Source of the DNA: Myxocyprinus asiaticus
Lineage: Eukaryota > Chordata > Actinopteri > Cypriniformes > Catostomidae
DNA: 64,000 bases
Assembly (NCBI RefSeq): GCF_019703515.2
Contig: NC_059379.1
Coordinates: forward strand, 21,509,380-21,573,379
Direction of reading: 5' to 3'
Position 1 is the first letter of the stretch. Every line of letters begins with the position of its first letter. The notes beneath the pieces were generated by a model. It was not told the origin of the DNA and searched no databases. It saw only the letters and a list, made by a program, of their open reading frames with translations. Shown piece by piece: positions 12,337 to 24,996 of the stretch. The position numbers were made by a program, and so were the translations under genes.

Positions 12337-13057
12337 CCAGTGGAAAGCTGCTGGTTCTTCCTGAAAGTTATGGACACTTTTCTGGTTTTCTCTTGTTCTT
12401 CATTGTTGTCTTTATTTCATCTTTCTCTGCAGCTGACTGATTCTCAGAATGGAGGTGGTTGACCGCCACAGTTGCCCGCAAAAACACTTTATTCTCACTG
12501 GAAGTCAGCGGTGAGATGGAGAGATGAAGGAAAGACAGAGGATGTCATTCATCGTGTCTCTCAATTCACAGGTCTGTCACACTCCCCTCAACCCCTCAAT
12601 CCACTGAAGGCTTCACAAGACTTAGTGCTCTACGTTCTCTGGTCAATAGCAATACTTTACCTTTAACATCAAAAAAGTTTATGTGTGTGATACATACTTT
12701 CCCACAGCGTGTGCCATTTACTGTGTCACCTTTGGGTTATCCTTCTCCTAACAGGTCTTAGGATCAGTCCTTATTTGTGTTATATCTGCTATCCTTAACC
12801 TACCTTTCCTGGTGCTCACTTCATGTTGAATGTGTGAGGATGTCACAATGACGTTAGTGATTGCTGCATGACAAAGGCATCTAAGCTCAACAGGAAATGG
12901 AATGATGATAATGACGCATCTTTTAGAAGAGTGGAATGAAAAGACATGGCAGGTTCTTCTTTTAGTGTTCACTCTGTCCAGGATAATACTACATTGTTTA
13001 TTTCATTTATATGTTGTCTCATACTAAAGGAAAGAAGTACTTTCAGAAATGCATATA
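12337..13057. other. non-coding, nothing recognised
   Basis: Short open frames only; no repeat ends. Confidence 0.45.
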
Positions 13058-14262
13058 TGGTGACACCCAAAAATATTTGGATACTTTTGGACACTTAAAG
13101 GAATAGTTCGCCCAAAAGTGTTTGTTTTTTTGTTTGTTTGTTTTTACATTTTATTTATTTTATTTTTTTATCATTTACTCATCCTCATGTCATTCGAAAC
13201 CTGAATACATTTTTTCTTCCATGGAACACAAAAGAGATGTTAAGCAGAATGTTAGCTAATTTATTAATTCCATTGCATTAGTTGAAAAATACCAAGCCAA
13301 GTGGCATCTGCAAATAAATTATGCAATACCTTTTCTCTGAACTAACTTCATGTGTCTCGGCCATTTTCTAAAATTGCTTTTAATGGACTGATTTCAAGGT
13401 GATTTTTTTGTGAATAAATCATGAAGTCAGTTTCCTTCATAGATTTACCACAGGTGTAGTTCATATTAAAGCAATTGTTCACCCAAAAATTACAATTCTC
13501 TCATCATTTACTTACCCTTAGGTCTCAAATTCATATGACCTTCTACTGTGGAACACAAGTGAAGATATTTTAATGGAGATATGATGTGAGTATATCCATA
13601 CAATGCAAGTCATTGGGGTCTAACACTTCCAAGCTCCAAAAAGATATAAAGGCAGCATAAAAGTAATGCAAATGACTCGAGTGGTTGAATCCATGTCTTC
13701 TGAAGAAATACAGAAGCAGAGCATGTGTGTAGCACGTGTACTTGGGCAGAGCTTGTGTAAAATGCTCTGCACATGTGTCAAGCGTGAGGAAGTGTAATCA
13801 AGCTTGAAATCATGATCGCACCAAGTAGACTGCAATGTAACTTTTTTGGTCTATTTCACTCCCAAAAAGGATTGTATAGAGTCGTATGGATTTCCTTTAT
13901 GCTGCCTTTATGTCCTTTTTTGAGCCTGGAATGTTGAACCCCATTGACGTGCATTGTAGGGATACTGTATTTTCACATAATATCTTTGTTTGTGTTCCGC
14001 TGATGATTTTGTATTTGGGTGGATGAATGATTTGAGAATTATTATTATTGAGTGAACTATTCCTTTAACTAATGACATGTTCCTCCAATGTTTGACAACC
14101 AGAAAAAGTCCAAATACCTATTGTCTTATTCTTACAAATGTCTATTGTTTAATAAAGCTAACAAACTTTGTCAATGAGGAAACTTTTGTTTGTGTGTTTG
14201 TGCTGTATATCTTTGGACACTTTAGTATGGCTGAAGTTTCCAAATAGTTTTTGGGACCACTG
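13058..14262. mobile_element. Tc1-like MITE hosting TTAA-type elements
   Basis: TGGTGACACCCAAAAATATT at the left and its inverted partner at the right (CCAAATAGTTTTTGGGACCA) define a non-autonomous element next to TA. Its interior is mostly a TTAA-flanked element with a second truncated copy. Confidence 0.65.
13099..14064. mobile_element. TTAA-flanked element pair (AGGAATAGTTC family)
   Basis: TTAA at 13095-13098 is followed by AGGAATAGTTCGCCC. A second left end, TTAA then AGCAATTGTTCACCC, starts at 13470. The single right end GTGAACTATTCCT is followed by TTAA at 14065-14068. So a truncated copy (13099 to about 13460) abuts a complete one (13470-14064). TTAA duplications point to the piggyBac or Kolobok superfamilies; no transposase is present. 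Related copies lie at 30095-30285, 53779-54196, 55449-57297 and 61845-62040. Confidence 0.7.
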
Positions 14263-14336
14263 TACAGTCTGGGAATCTATATGGACATTGCATGTATCAA
14301 ATGTACAAAATTATATATAAAATTTTAATTAACTTA

Positions 14337-14338
<2 letters not shown>

Positions 14339-14388
<50 letters not shown>
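14339..14388. repeat. (TA)n microsatellite
   Basis: About 25 uninterrupted TA units. Confidence 0.98.
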
Positions 14389-14459
14389 TGAAGACTAATT
14401 GTAGCCCTTGCATTTTATAAAAACAAAAAGTTGATAACATGCATTGACGAGGTACTAGA

Positions 14460-15200
14460 AAAAAGAGCTTTTTGTTCTGTGACCTTTATTCATGATTGCT
14501 ATGAACAGGATTTGCAGCAAGACACTAAGGTTGATGAATCTGCTTATTGGCTAATTGCAGCAGGGTCCCCTTAGCTTTCATGCATTTCTTTTTTATAAAT
14601 GTCTGCATATTTGAAGTTATTATCCTTGAGATAAATATATTGGAGCATTCAAAATATGAGGGGAAAGACAGTATGCTCCTCCTCCTGTATTCCTAATAAA
14701 ACACCAAAAACAAAGAAATGCTGCTCTGTAAATCTCTTTTCTTTCTATTTGAAAGTGAGGAAGGTGAGCACTGCTCAAAATGAAAAATGGATGTTCATTC
14801 TTTTTATCAAAAGAGCATCTTGCTTTTCAAAGAACTTCTTAGCTGTGGAAATGCTAAACACTATGATGTGAGGCTGGCTTTTTCATCATACATCGATTAA
14901 AATGCCCAAGCTGGTAAATAATTCAGGGTATGTGATGTACTTCATATTTCCTGAGCTTTGGGATTTATGTAATTTTCCCAACACCAAATGGTGATTGATA
15001 GACTGATAATGATGTAATTATCTTAGCGAGACTTGGTGCGCTCCCATTAAAGAGGATAATGTTGCTGTTGTCCTTCTGGAATTCAGTTGCTAATTTTACC
15101 CTTTAAAACTATTACAAAATGACAGTGCACATCTTGAAATGAAGGGATCATTTAAGGAGCAAAGTCTGATGACGCTATGCAAAGGTTAAACTCTTCTTCT
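14460..15200. promoter_or_regulatory. candidate conserved non-coding region
   Basis: No repeat ends or open frame with exon signature. It contains several TAAT/ATTA cores (GATGTAATTATC near 15011, CTAATTTTACC near 15090). Composition differs from the simple-repeat tracts around it. Call is inference only. Confidence 0.22.
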
Positions 15201-16855
15201 GAATCAACTTGTAAAAGTTGAATGTTAATACTTGCACAAAGAATTAAAAAAAATTACAGCCATATTGTTTTATAAAAGGACTTAAAGTTCACACACATTA
15301 ATAGAGAGACCAATTACTTTAGCTCAACTTCATAATGAGAATGTTGATCAGCTTGGTCTCTCTTTCATGAATCAATCCTTTATTGACATGAATTTCATTA
15401 TGTATTTCTCTAATTTCTGTTTGGGAATTTTGTGGATTTCTTTCCTGTTTTATATAAAAAAGTAAGAGTTTTATGTTTCGAGTTTAAGGTCGGTCCATTC
15501 ATCCATCCATCCACCCACCCCTTTTTAATTGTATTAAAAAGCACCATATTTTAGCTAGTGGAATAGAATAATGAAAACAAAGGAACAGAGGAGAGGTTTT
15601 CAATGTATGCACTAATTCGAATCTAATATATAGTAGTCTAATATATATAGATTATCTCTGTTAGCAAAGACAGGTTAAAAATTTACCTGGTTACTCTCGC
15701 TTTGTCTCTTTGTGAATATACCAGGCAAGGATATGGAAGGGACATTGATGGAATGTGATGTAACCGTGGGCATTGCTAGAGGCAGTCTTCTGGGGCTAAA
15801 GCCCTGAGTGAGCCTAGCCCCAAAAGTTTTTTGTTTGGAGATAGCCAGAAGTGGAACATTAGGGAATTAATAGGTAAATATGGGCAATTGTTACTCAGTC
15901 GCTTTGATAAGGATGGGTTGTACACTGGCTACAATTATTCAGTTCTCGGAAATTATTAGTTACTAAAACCATGAGGAATTTGTGGCCAAACATGTCAAAG
16001 GGGAACAAAACTTTGCAACACAACTGAATCAAGGTACAGACCAGTTACTTTTGTAGTTGGTGATCCAATGTGGTCCAGCTATGCAATAGGGATTTTGCTC
16101 CTTTACTCAGAAAACATTTAGTATTGAACTTTTGTCTCAAACATCTCTGACATTACCCGTGTCAGCTAAATTTTAAACTGTGCATACAATTTTCTATTGG
16201 CTGTATAAATGTAACTGAAAAAAAAAAAAAAAAAAAAATCATACTGTTAATATCTATTCTTAGTGTATGCATTAATGTAGATTAATACAAAACACATCCT
16301 CAAACACTAGACATGTCCCCAGAGTATAAAGCACATACTGTATACTATCAGATCACATTTAAATGGAGCAATCAAGACAAGTTTCTATGAAAAATACCAC
16401 CCCTGATTTTCACTTCAATAGTTTATAAAGATTATAAATTATGTGTGCAAATACTGGACATGATATGGCCATTGTTAGTGTATTTTGCATTAATTTATTA
16501 CTAATGTTAAATTTATTGAATGTTACGATTTTCCTTTCTCTCCCCTTCTGCAGTCGAGTGGAGGCAAGATGAAGTTAATGTTATTGTGAGTAATTTCACA
16601 GTTCTTTTTGTCTCTCCCCACATACAGGGTAAAAATAAATGATGTGTGGAAAATCGTCGCAGGAATTCTCAGCATTCTAAGTGAGTTTGATTCATGCATT
16701 GATAATCGTTCATCTTGTTCATGATATGATGCATTATGCACTGCTGCAATTTATATTCAAAGGCTTTCCCCTCCAGAATGTAAATTTTTAGTGGCAAAAA
16801 AACTGATTCCATGTCAAACTAGAATGACATTAATTTTTACTGGCAACATTGCAAT

Positions 16856-16856
<1 letters not shown>
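15201..16856. other. non-coding with short simple repeats
   Basis: Holds an (ATCC)n/(ACCC)n stretch at 15500-15521 and an A-run near 16219-16238. No gene or transposon end recognised. Confidence 0.45.
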
Positions 16857-16887
<31 letters not shown>

Positions 16888-16888
16888 G
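16857..16888. repeat. (TA)n(CA)n microsatellite
   Basis: Short TA then CA tract that abuts the left end of the next element. Confidence 0.9.
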
Positions 16889-17268
16889 TACTGTGCAAAA
16901 GATTTAGGCACTTGTGAAAAATGTTGCATAGTGAGGATGTCTTCAAAATAATGAAATAAATAGTTTTCATTTACCACTTAATGTCATACAAAGTCCAGTA
17001 AACATAAAAAAGCTAAATCAATATTCGGTGTGACCACCTTTGCCTTTAAAACAGCACCAACAGTTTTTCTTGGTTGTTGGCAGATAGGATGTTCCAAGCT
17101 TCTTGGAGAATATGCCACAGTTCTTCTATCTATTTCGGCTGTCTCAATTGCTTCTGACTCTTTATGTAATCTCAGACTAACTTGATGTTCAGTGAGGGGC
17201 TTTGTGGGGGCCATGACATTTGTTGCAGAGTTCCCTGTTCTTCTATTCTTTTTGTTATTAAAAGTTTT

Positions 17269-17278
17269 TATTGATTCC

Positions 17279-17335
<57 letters not shown>

Positions 17336-17353
17336 ATATTTTTTTAATTATTT

Positions 17354-17407
<54 letters not shown>

Positions 17408-17437
17408 AAATAATTAAAAAAAATAACAGAATATTTG
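17269..17437. repeat. inverted repeat around (TA)n in the L1 3'UTR
   Basis: The left arm TTTTTTTAATTATTTTATTT (from about 17339) is matched by its exact complement after a long TA tract (right arm ending about 17421). Outside the perfect arms, TGATTCCATATA at left and TGATTCCAAATA (on the other strand) at right also match, so the duplication covers roughly 45 bp. It could form a hairpin or be an assembly join. Confidence 0.75.
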
Positions 17438-17632
17438 GAATCACATTATATTATTTACAACCCTTCCTCCCAAACATTAACCACCCCACCCACCACCCAA
17501 CACAAACAGATACCCCAGTGGTCAAATACAATTGACAAAGGCACACAAACAAACAATAAAACAGAAGAAAATATTTAGAAATACATTTAAAAAAGTATGT
17601 GTTCAAAAACAAAAAGGCTACAACATACACAT

Positions 17633-19943
17633 TTAAAACAACACGTCTCCCTCCACTGCCCCTCCCCGAGAGCCCTCCAAAAAGGCCAAATATCTGCCCC
17701 ACCTCCTGATGAACATATCCATGTTGCCTAGCCTTCTATATGACAACTCTTCCCAAGCTGCCACCCTGCCCATCTCCTTGCACCACTCATGAAACGAGGG
17801 GGCTCCAGCTGACTTCCATCCTCTAAGGATAACCTGTCTGCCCACCATAACACTAGCCAGGATCCAATTCTTCATGTACTTATCTCCTACATCAATGACT
17901 GCCCCATCACCCAAAATACAGAGCCTGGGGCAAAAGGAGATCTGAGTACCCAATACGTCGCCCATAGAATTCTGGACCCTCAACCAGAACTCCTGTATCT
18001 TACGACACCCCCAAAAAACATGGATGGTGTCTCCATCTTCTGAATGGCATTGCCAGCAGGTGGGTGTGTCCTTAAGACCAAGCCTATACAATTTAGAAGG
18101 GGTCCAATAAAATCTATGTAGAATCTTAAATTGCATAAGGCGCACCCTTGCATCTCTAGATGCAGACTTGACGTTTTTAAGAATCCTAGCCCACAATCCC
18201 TCCTCCAATAACAAATTAAAATCTTCCTCCCATAATCTTCTGAGGGAATTTAAAGCTCCGTCCCCCAGACTCTGAATTAGCAGGGAGTAATACACTGATG
18301 CCTCATGACCTTTTCCAAAAGCAGTAATCCCAGAGTATCTGTCGCACTAGGGGGGTGCGTGGCACTACCAAAAACAGTGCAGAGTAGGTGGCGCAGCTGT
18401 AAATACTTATAAAATTGAGATCTGGGAATCCCAAAATTTTGAACCAAATTTTCAAAAGGTCTCAATACTCCACTCACATATAGGTCACCAAGTGTATTAA
18501 CCCCCCTCACAATCCAATCTGACCAACAGAAAGGGGACTTATTAATGCATAGTTTAGGGTTCTGCCATATGCTCGAGGCTACGTTTAAATAAATATCCTA
18601 ATTTAACACTCTGGAAACTTTTGTCCATATCGAGTGTAAATGCAAAATAACGGGGTGTGACTTAACTTCTCAGATTAATTTGATCGAAAGGCTTTGCAGA
18701 GGCGACATAGGGCCAAGAGCTTCCTTTTCAATACAAAACCAGGGAGGGGCTCTCTCAGGTGGAAGCGACCAATGAGCCAAATGTCTGAGACCGAATGCAT
18801 AATAATAAAACAAAATCTTGGGTAGGCCTAACCCACCTTTGTCAATCGGCCTATGTAACTTATTGAAATTTAACCTGGCACGCTTACCATTCCAAATGAA
18901 GGACTTCGCTATGCTATCAAATTGCTTGAAATAAGAGAGGGGGACATCTATAGGGAGAGATTGTAACAGGTATTTGAATTTTGGAATACAATTCTTTTTA
19001 ATTATATTAACCTTCCCAATCATTCACCTGTCCACATCATTCAAAAACCTTTTTATTAAGGGATCAAAACTAATTCTGACTTAATCAGACAAATTTGCTG
19101 GGAATAAAATTCCCAAATACTTAATGCCCTGTTTGTGCCACTGGAAGGCACCTGTTTAGAAGGCCGTTACTGGACAGTACGCTGTCAAAGCCAAAGCTTC
19201 GGATTTAGACCAATTGACTTTGTATCCTGAGAACTTGGAAAATGTATTAATAATTCTGTGGAGGCAAGGCATAGATCTAGTGGGGTCGGAGACGAATAAT
19301 AATATATCATCTGCGTAAAGCAGAAGCTCTGTGCCACACCTCCTGCCACCGCCCCTGGAAAATCATCCTCCTTTCTTATCGTGGCTGTTAATGGTTCCAG
19401 GGCAAGACAGAACAATAATGGGGAAAGAGGGTAACCCTGCCGAGTGCCCCTATTCAGAGTAAAATAATCTGAAATTAATCCATTTGTTTGTACCGCTGCT
19501 AAAGGGTGTCTATAAAGTAAATTAATCCAACCAATAAATGTACTCCCGAACCCATACATTTCCAAAATCTTAAAAAGATAATTCCATTCTACCATATCAA
19601 ACACCTTTTCGGCGTCAAGTGAGATGGCAGCGACCAGAGACTGATCATTCGCTACTGACCACATAATACTGATGAGACAACTGATGTTATCAGAAGAGCT
19701 GCGGCCCGAATAAACCCCACCTGATCTATATGTATAAGAGATGTCATAATCTTACTTAATCGGTTAGCCAAAATTTTTGACAACATTTTTACATCTAGTT
19801 GGATCAGGGAGATTGGACGGTAACTTCCTATCATATTTCTTACGTTTAAGAAAAGTAATAACCTTCCTTCTTTTTATGGAGTGCCCCAACTCATTTACAT
19901 TCCATGTGGAGAGAGACAATCCACTCATATTAACATTTGACAT
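17633..19943 (-). pseudogene. L1 ORF2 (endonuclease-reverse transcriptase), broken
   Basis: ORF2 would nick the target and reverse-transcribe the element RNA. The start at 19943 reads MSNVNMSG then LSLSTWNVNELG, the first strand of the APE endonuclease. About 38 codons later, near 19840, the sequence jumps out of frame into SYRPISLIQLDVK, the first reverse-transcriptase motif, so most of the endonuclease is deleted. Next come VFDMVEWNYLF and GTRQGYPLSPLLF. The active-site box YADD lies at 19306-19317 but in a shifted frame (shift near 19330). The thumb region (SFIWNGKR, KGGLGLP) is at 18670-19023, and the C-terminal CCHC-like region (CWQC..GDTIHVFWGC) at 17633-18295. Several stops and frameshifts. 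Not functional. Confidence 0.92.
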
Positions 19944-20169
19944 TTTGATATAGGAGAAAAAATAAATTGTGTGTCAAAAACAAAATTATACAGACCATAT
20001 TGCCCATTAGTGAAAAAATCAAACCCCAAACTTCCCCCTGAACAAAACAAACAGAAAAAAGAAAAATGTGTGCATTAACCCCGCGCACGATAGCGCCAAT
20101 CCCTTTAAACTCAAAAGGTCCATGAACGCCCACGAGCCCCCACGACAGCTTTGCCATCGGATTGCTCAA

Positions 20170-20768
20170 TTTGTGAGGCAAAATTACATAACAGAGAATA
20201 TTTTGTAAAATAAACCCCAGCCAATAGGAAGAATGAACACAAAGAACGTGTAGATTCATTCACAGAACTGTCTCAATGGTCTGATCTTCCACAAAACAAA
20301 TTCCAGCTGATATAAAACCTTTCAGATTCCTCGGACAGACAAAAAAATGTTCAGTGAGCCAACTGTTATGAGTTCAGCGGATGACGTAATCATTCCAATG
20401 TCCCATAAAAATACTCAACAAAACAAACTCCAGCCAGCAGGAGGAATAAGCACGAAGAACGAACAGATTATTCCACAGCTGTTCCAAAGGAGTGTTATTC
20501 AATAGAAAAAGCTCCAGCTGCTAGGTGGAACCAATACAAAAAGAAACAAAACCGGCATCCCAATTCCCCGGATGGTCAAGTCAATTCACTCGGAGGCCGC
20601 ATAAAAGTATATACCATGACTTACTCAATCCGTCAACTTTATAAAAGACATCATTTGTGTGAACGTAGATATTTAGCTGTCATCCGTAGTGTCCACTCTC
20701 AAACTGGCCGGGAACTTCAATGCAAAATTAATCTTCCGTCAAATCAAAAGTTTCTTTAAGGAAAAGTG
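20170..20768 (-). repeat. duplicated ORF1 C-terminal block and degenerate tandem units in the L1
   Basis: The stretch around 20672-20757 repeats the ORF1 C-terminal coding sequence at about 20830-20912 with a period near 154 bp (GGCCGG.AAC.TCA..GCAAAA shared). Further left, units holding CTCCAGC followed by GAAGAATGAACA or GGAATAAGCACGAAGAACG recur near 20216, 20302, 20428 and 20510, spaced alternately about 84 and 126 bp. So this region is a stack of decayed repeats. Confidence 0.65.
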
Positions 20769-21629
20769 TTATTCACAAAACAAACTCCAGAAAAAAGACT
20801 TTGCCTGATTGAGACATGTAAATACTTTGCGACCGTCCTTCATTTCTATTCTCAGTTTGGCCGGAAACATCAGAGCAAAAGTGATCTTTCGCTGATTTAA
20901 GAGTTTCTTACTTTACTTGAACCGATCGCGTTTCTCTCTTGTCGAACTCGCAAAGTCCGGGAACAAGAAAATATTATGGTTCTTCCAAGAAAGCTTCCCT
21001 TTGCTCCTCGCCTGGCACAACATAAGATCTTTATCAGATGATCTCAGAAATTTGGCCAGGATTGATCGGGGCCTTTCTCCCTCAGCAAATCTGTGAGCTG
21101 GGACTCTGTGAGCTCGCTCGATTTCCAGTTTATGGCCTGTTATGTCGAGCAGACTCGGGATAAGCTCGTCTAGGAATTTCACCATATCTCTGCCCTCCTC
21201 ATGCTCTGGAATTCCAACAATTTGAACGTTATTCCTGTGGCTTCTATTCTCAAGATCTTCAAGTTTTTCAAGAAGATGTTCCAAATCAACTTTGATCGTG
21301 GGCAGATTAGCGGTTAATTCCCTCTCCGAAGATTCCAGACAATCAATTCGTCTCTCAACATTAGTCACTCCTGTAACTTACTCAGAGAATTGTATTTCCA
21401 TTGCTGTAATCGATCGACGTATTACAGCGAGATCCTCCAAGTCAGCAAGAACCTTCGTCAGCATCACAGACATGTTGGACAACTGACGCTGGATCTCCTC
21501 TCCTGCCGTGCCATCCAAATCGAGTCCCCGGTCTGTAGGCCTGTCGGGACTTTCATCCTGAACACGTAAGTGTCTTTTAATGTCTCCAGAGCCCGAGGAT
21601 TCTGACTTCTTTGCCATGTTTTGCCTCAA
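20769..21629 (-). pseudogene. L1 ORF1 protein, with two in-frame stops
   Basis: ORF1 encodes the RNA-binding chaperone that packages L1 RNA. From the ATG at 21629 it has a charged N-terminus, then a heptad-like coiled coil with the hallmark LEDLENRSHRNNVQIVGIPE, then ERAHRVP, ILAKFLRSSDKD and the C-terminal KKLLNQRKITFALMFPAKL. TAA codons at 21378-21380 and 20913-20915 interrupt one otherwise continuous frame, and it ends at 20769-20771. About 287 codons, near normal for the family. Dead copy. Confidence 0.9.
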
Positions 21630-21916
21630 AGAACAAATGTGTAACTGGGTGTATCAAATTTCACCAGATTATAACATGAAAATAATTACAAATTTAGCAA
21701 AATGCGCAGAGCTCGTCGCTCACATATATGCTTCTTGCATGGTGTCACATGACCTCCCTTTTTCTTCTATTCTAATCTTTTCTATTTGCAAAAGGAATGT
21801 TTGGGAGTCTAACATTTATATTTCCCATTGACACACTAAAGCTGAAGATATAAAAAACTATCTTAAAACAAAAGCTTTTGTGAAACATTTTATGTGGCTA
21901 AGACTTTTGCACAGTA

Positions 21917-21919
<3 letters not shown>

Positions 21920-21989
<70 letters not shown>
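21920..21989. repeat. (TA)n microsatellite between two elements
   Basis: About 33 TA units join the right end of the Tc1-like element to the left end of the next hAT. Confidence 0.97.
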
Positions 21990-21992
<3 letters not shown>

Positions 21993-23096
21993 TGCTGGGA
22001 GGATTACTCGTGAATTGTAATCCTGTACTGGTTACAAATTACATGAGAAAAAAATGCAATCAGTATCGTAAACTTGTAGATACAATTTTTGGGGTAATCT
22101 GTTCTGATTACTTTTGGATTACTTTCAACCTAATTCTATTTTATTTTATGTCACATGCATTTGTGTAGGATAATCATTTTAACATAAAAGTACAAAGAGG
22201 AAGAAAATGTGTTCCATTTTTTATTACTAACAAAAAGAGCCTAAAAAAAGAAAAAAAAGTGCATTAAAAATTACATGAATGAAATAAACATTAAATCTAA
22301 CAGCAATGACAGTGCATGGCCAAAGTGTATAATTCAAAACATTGAGACATCAACTTAATTTTAAGTGCATAAAACAATAGCAACATTAAGAACATTAATG
22401 ACCATAAAATCAACTGCAACTGCAAAAACACTGAAACACATTTAACCCTTACTGTATACTGAAAGTCCATGACCTATTCCAAAGCTGAGGTGCAAGATAT
22501 TATCTTTTGAACAGCAAGAGTTCCACAGAGTCACACAAGGAACAATTGTGTGAAGTTATATGTCAAGTTTTATGCAGTGGACTCAACTGCATCAGCAGCA
22601 ACTGTAGAGTGATAGGTTTTGTTTCATATTGCTGCACATTTTGTAGTTGAACTATTTTTACCCTGTGGGCAGGACCCTTAGAGATGGCATACACTAGATC
22701 CTTCGAAGCAATTAAGTTCAATGTGTGAGCTGCACACCATTGATTTAATTTCATTCTTAAAAATGAAATTATCTTTATAGATCCGGTGGTTCAGTGCTGA
22801 AGTAGACCGCTCCATCTTCACCGGCTAGTAGTGAGTGTCAGTTCTGAGTGCAATACACACAACCCTCCCCCTCTCTTCTGAAAACACTCGAAGACTTACA
22901 CCAGCGGTGTGCTGATTTAGAATGAAAAATGTAAAAGATTGAAAAAAGAGAATGATTAGGATGATCAATAGATTATTAACAATTTACTGCCATTGCCTTG
23001 TTATATGTAATCTTAAAAAGTAACTGTAGTCTGATTATGAGTATTTTAAAATGTAATCCAATTACAAGTACTTGATTTTGTAATCTTATTACTTAA

Positions 23097-24996
23097 CACT
23101 CAGGGGTCGACGGATGCCGCTGACGCGTCCTGCTGGATTTTTTTCCTCATAACAACTGAAACAACTTAAAATACTCCGTCATTTTTGGGCATACAGATAA
23201 GTGTAAGACATCATTAGAGACTATAAATGGTCTATTTTTAATTGTGTACACTCACAATAACAACAAAACCTTATGCTTTTGTAAAATAAAGAAAATAAAC
23301 AGGGTGCGCTTTCAGCCGTCTTTGTCTCCGCAAGCATCTTTCTGAAACACGTCACAAAAATGAACTGAAACTCCATGAATACTTATCAGACAAACATGAA
23401 ACATATGTCTAAAGAAAGCTTAAAATGTCTACTTTTAAATAAAACAATTCAAATGTAAAACAAATATTCTCCTGCAATGTAATCCGTATGAAACTAAGTG
23501 ATGTACAGTTTCTCCTGGCTCAGCTAATTATCGCTAATGGGATCACACCCACCAGCAGAGCGCGCTATTCATATGGTAATGTACTGAGGCGATCAATGCA
23601 AATGGTAAACGCCCCCAACAGTGCCTTAAAAAACATCAAGTTCATTCACTTTCATGCGCGTTTGGAAGATGGCATGCTACACAGGTAAGGAAGCTCCTGG
23701 ATAGTGACGAAGAGTTCACATTTTCCTCAGAAGAAGAGCGGGAATCTGACGATGAACGTTTGAAGAGCGACTTGATCCAGCCGAGGATACAATTTCAGAT
23801 GAGTAAATCTTTACTTACATTAGTTGACATGCTATTTTATATAAACATGTACATATTTTACTAGTTGGACTATTTCCAGACTTGCCAGCCAGTATTCAGA
23901 GTACTGAAATTTGAAATATGTCCTAATAGGCAAGTTTTAGTTACATTTAAATGTTGTTTCGGCTAATGCAGGTATTTAAATTGTATGCTGTATGATATAA
24001 ATATGATCTGTAATATGATATAAAAATAATATGAATGTTTAGATTATATTTTAACTAGTGTTTATGCTGCCTCATTATCATTAACGAAGCTTGTGCTTGC
24101 AAATATCTGTTCGGGTGTAAATGTGTCAAATGTGCTGTAAATATGCCCATATTAGAAAATCAGCATATTAGAATGATTTCAGAAGATCATGTGACACTGA
24201 ATACTGCAGTAATGATGCTGAAAATTCAGCTTTGATCACAGGAATAAACTGCATTTTACAATATATTCAAATAGAAAAGTTTTTTAAATTGTAAAAATAT
24301 TTCACAATATCATTGTTTTTGCTGTATTTTGGATCAAATAAATGCAGCCTTGGTGAGCAGAATAATCTTACCGATCTAAAACTTTTAAACGGTAGTGTAG
24401 GTCTAAAGTTTTTAAGTAAATCTTTATGTAAAGAAAATGTATAGTCAGATTAATTCTTTTAACTTAAACTTGATTTTGTGAATAAGCTACAAACAATACA
24501 TTCAATCATTATGTCTCCTCACATTCATTCTCTCTCAGGGGAGGGATCTTTGTCTCCTTAGGTGTGAATCACATCAATATTCGTGATCATCCTCACCTCC
24601 TCGCATATGGCCTTTCTAACACTAAAAGTGTCTTACAAAAGTTAATTGACTATATTGTTTTGTATGAATGAGTGATCAGGATGGTTTTCACATCATTTTG
24701 TAACAAAAGATCCAGTTCTCAAAAGTCTTGTGAACAAATGTTTAGTTTGTGTTATAGGGCCTTATTTCAGTGACTTCAATTTTTTTTTTTTCAAAAACCA
24801 TGCATAAACATTATTTTCTCAAAAATACAAACATGTACATACATGTTGCTCACATATTATTGTAGCCCAGTTTGTGCTGAATACAGTGTTATTAGACTTT
24901 AGCCATTAATATGTTTTTAAGCAACTGAAAAAAGCACAAATGATAAGGCATGTCAAAACGTCTCCAGGGCCCAAAACACCCTCAGACCCCAGAGGG
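23097..24996. mobile_element. TTAA-flanked (piggyBac-like) element, nested
   Basis: TTAA at 23093-23096 and 24997-25000 bracket ends reading CACTCAGGGGTCGACGG and, inverted, CCCTCTGGGGTCTGAGGG. TTAA duplications and CCCTCTGGGGTC-like ends fit non-autonomous piggyBac elements of fish. 1.9 kb, no transposase frame seen. The small open frames inside (for example 23488-23688) have no family resemblance. Confidence 0.75.
24150..24398 (+). mobile_element. Tc1-like MITE fragment inside the TTAA element
   Basis: AGAAAATCAGCATATTAGAA through GGATCAAATAAATGCAGCCT to AAACTTTTAAACGGTAGTGT is the right part of a very common fish MITE whose end is the ACACTACCGTTCAAAAG type. The left end is absent. Third level of nesting. 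Confidence 0.75.

Larger units (their letters stand above)
17250..21761 (-). mobile_element. L1-type LINE, minus strand, inactivated
   Basis: A non-LTR retrotransposon read on the minus strand. TTCTTCTATTCT is repeated at 17238-17249 and 21762-21773, a 12-bp target duplication. The 3' end (left) has an AATAAA signal followed by an A-rich tail next to the duplication. ORF1 lies at 20769-21629 and the ORF2 remnant at 17633-19943. A duplicated block lies between them, and the endonuclease part of ORF2 is largely deleted. The 3'UTR holds a TA-rich inverted repeat. Confidence 0.9.
16889..21919. mobile_element. Tc1-like non-autonomous element split by an L1
   Basis: The left end is CAGTACTGTGCAAAAGATTT; the right end CTTTTGCACAGTACTG is its inverted partner, and both continue as similar AGGCAC/AGCCAC..AAAATGTT sequence. 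The element inserted in a TA tract, so TA duplication is present but uninformative. Without the 4.5-kb L1 it is about 0.5 kb. No transposase seen. Confidence 0.75.

Noticed and set aside
16984..17280. 98-codon minus-strand open frame as Tc1 transposase
   Set aside because: No transposase motif; it crosses the L1 junction.
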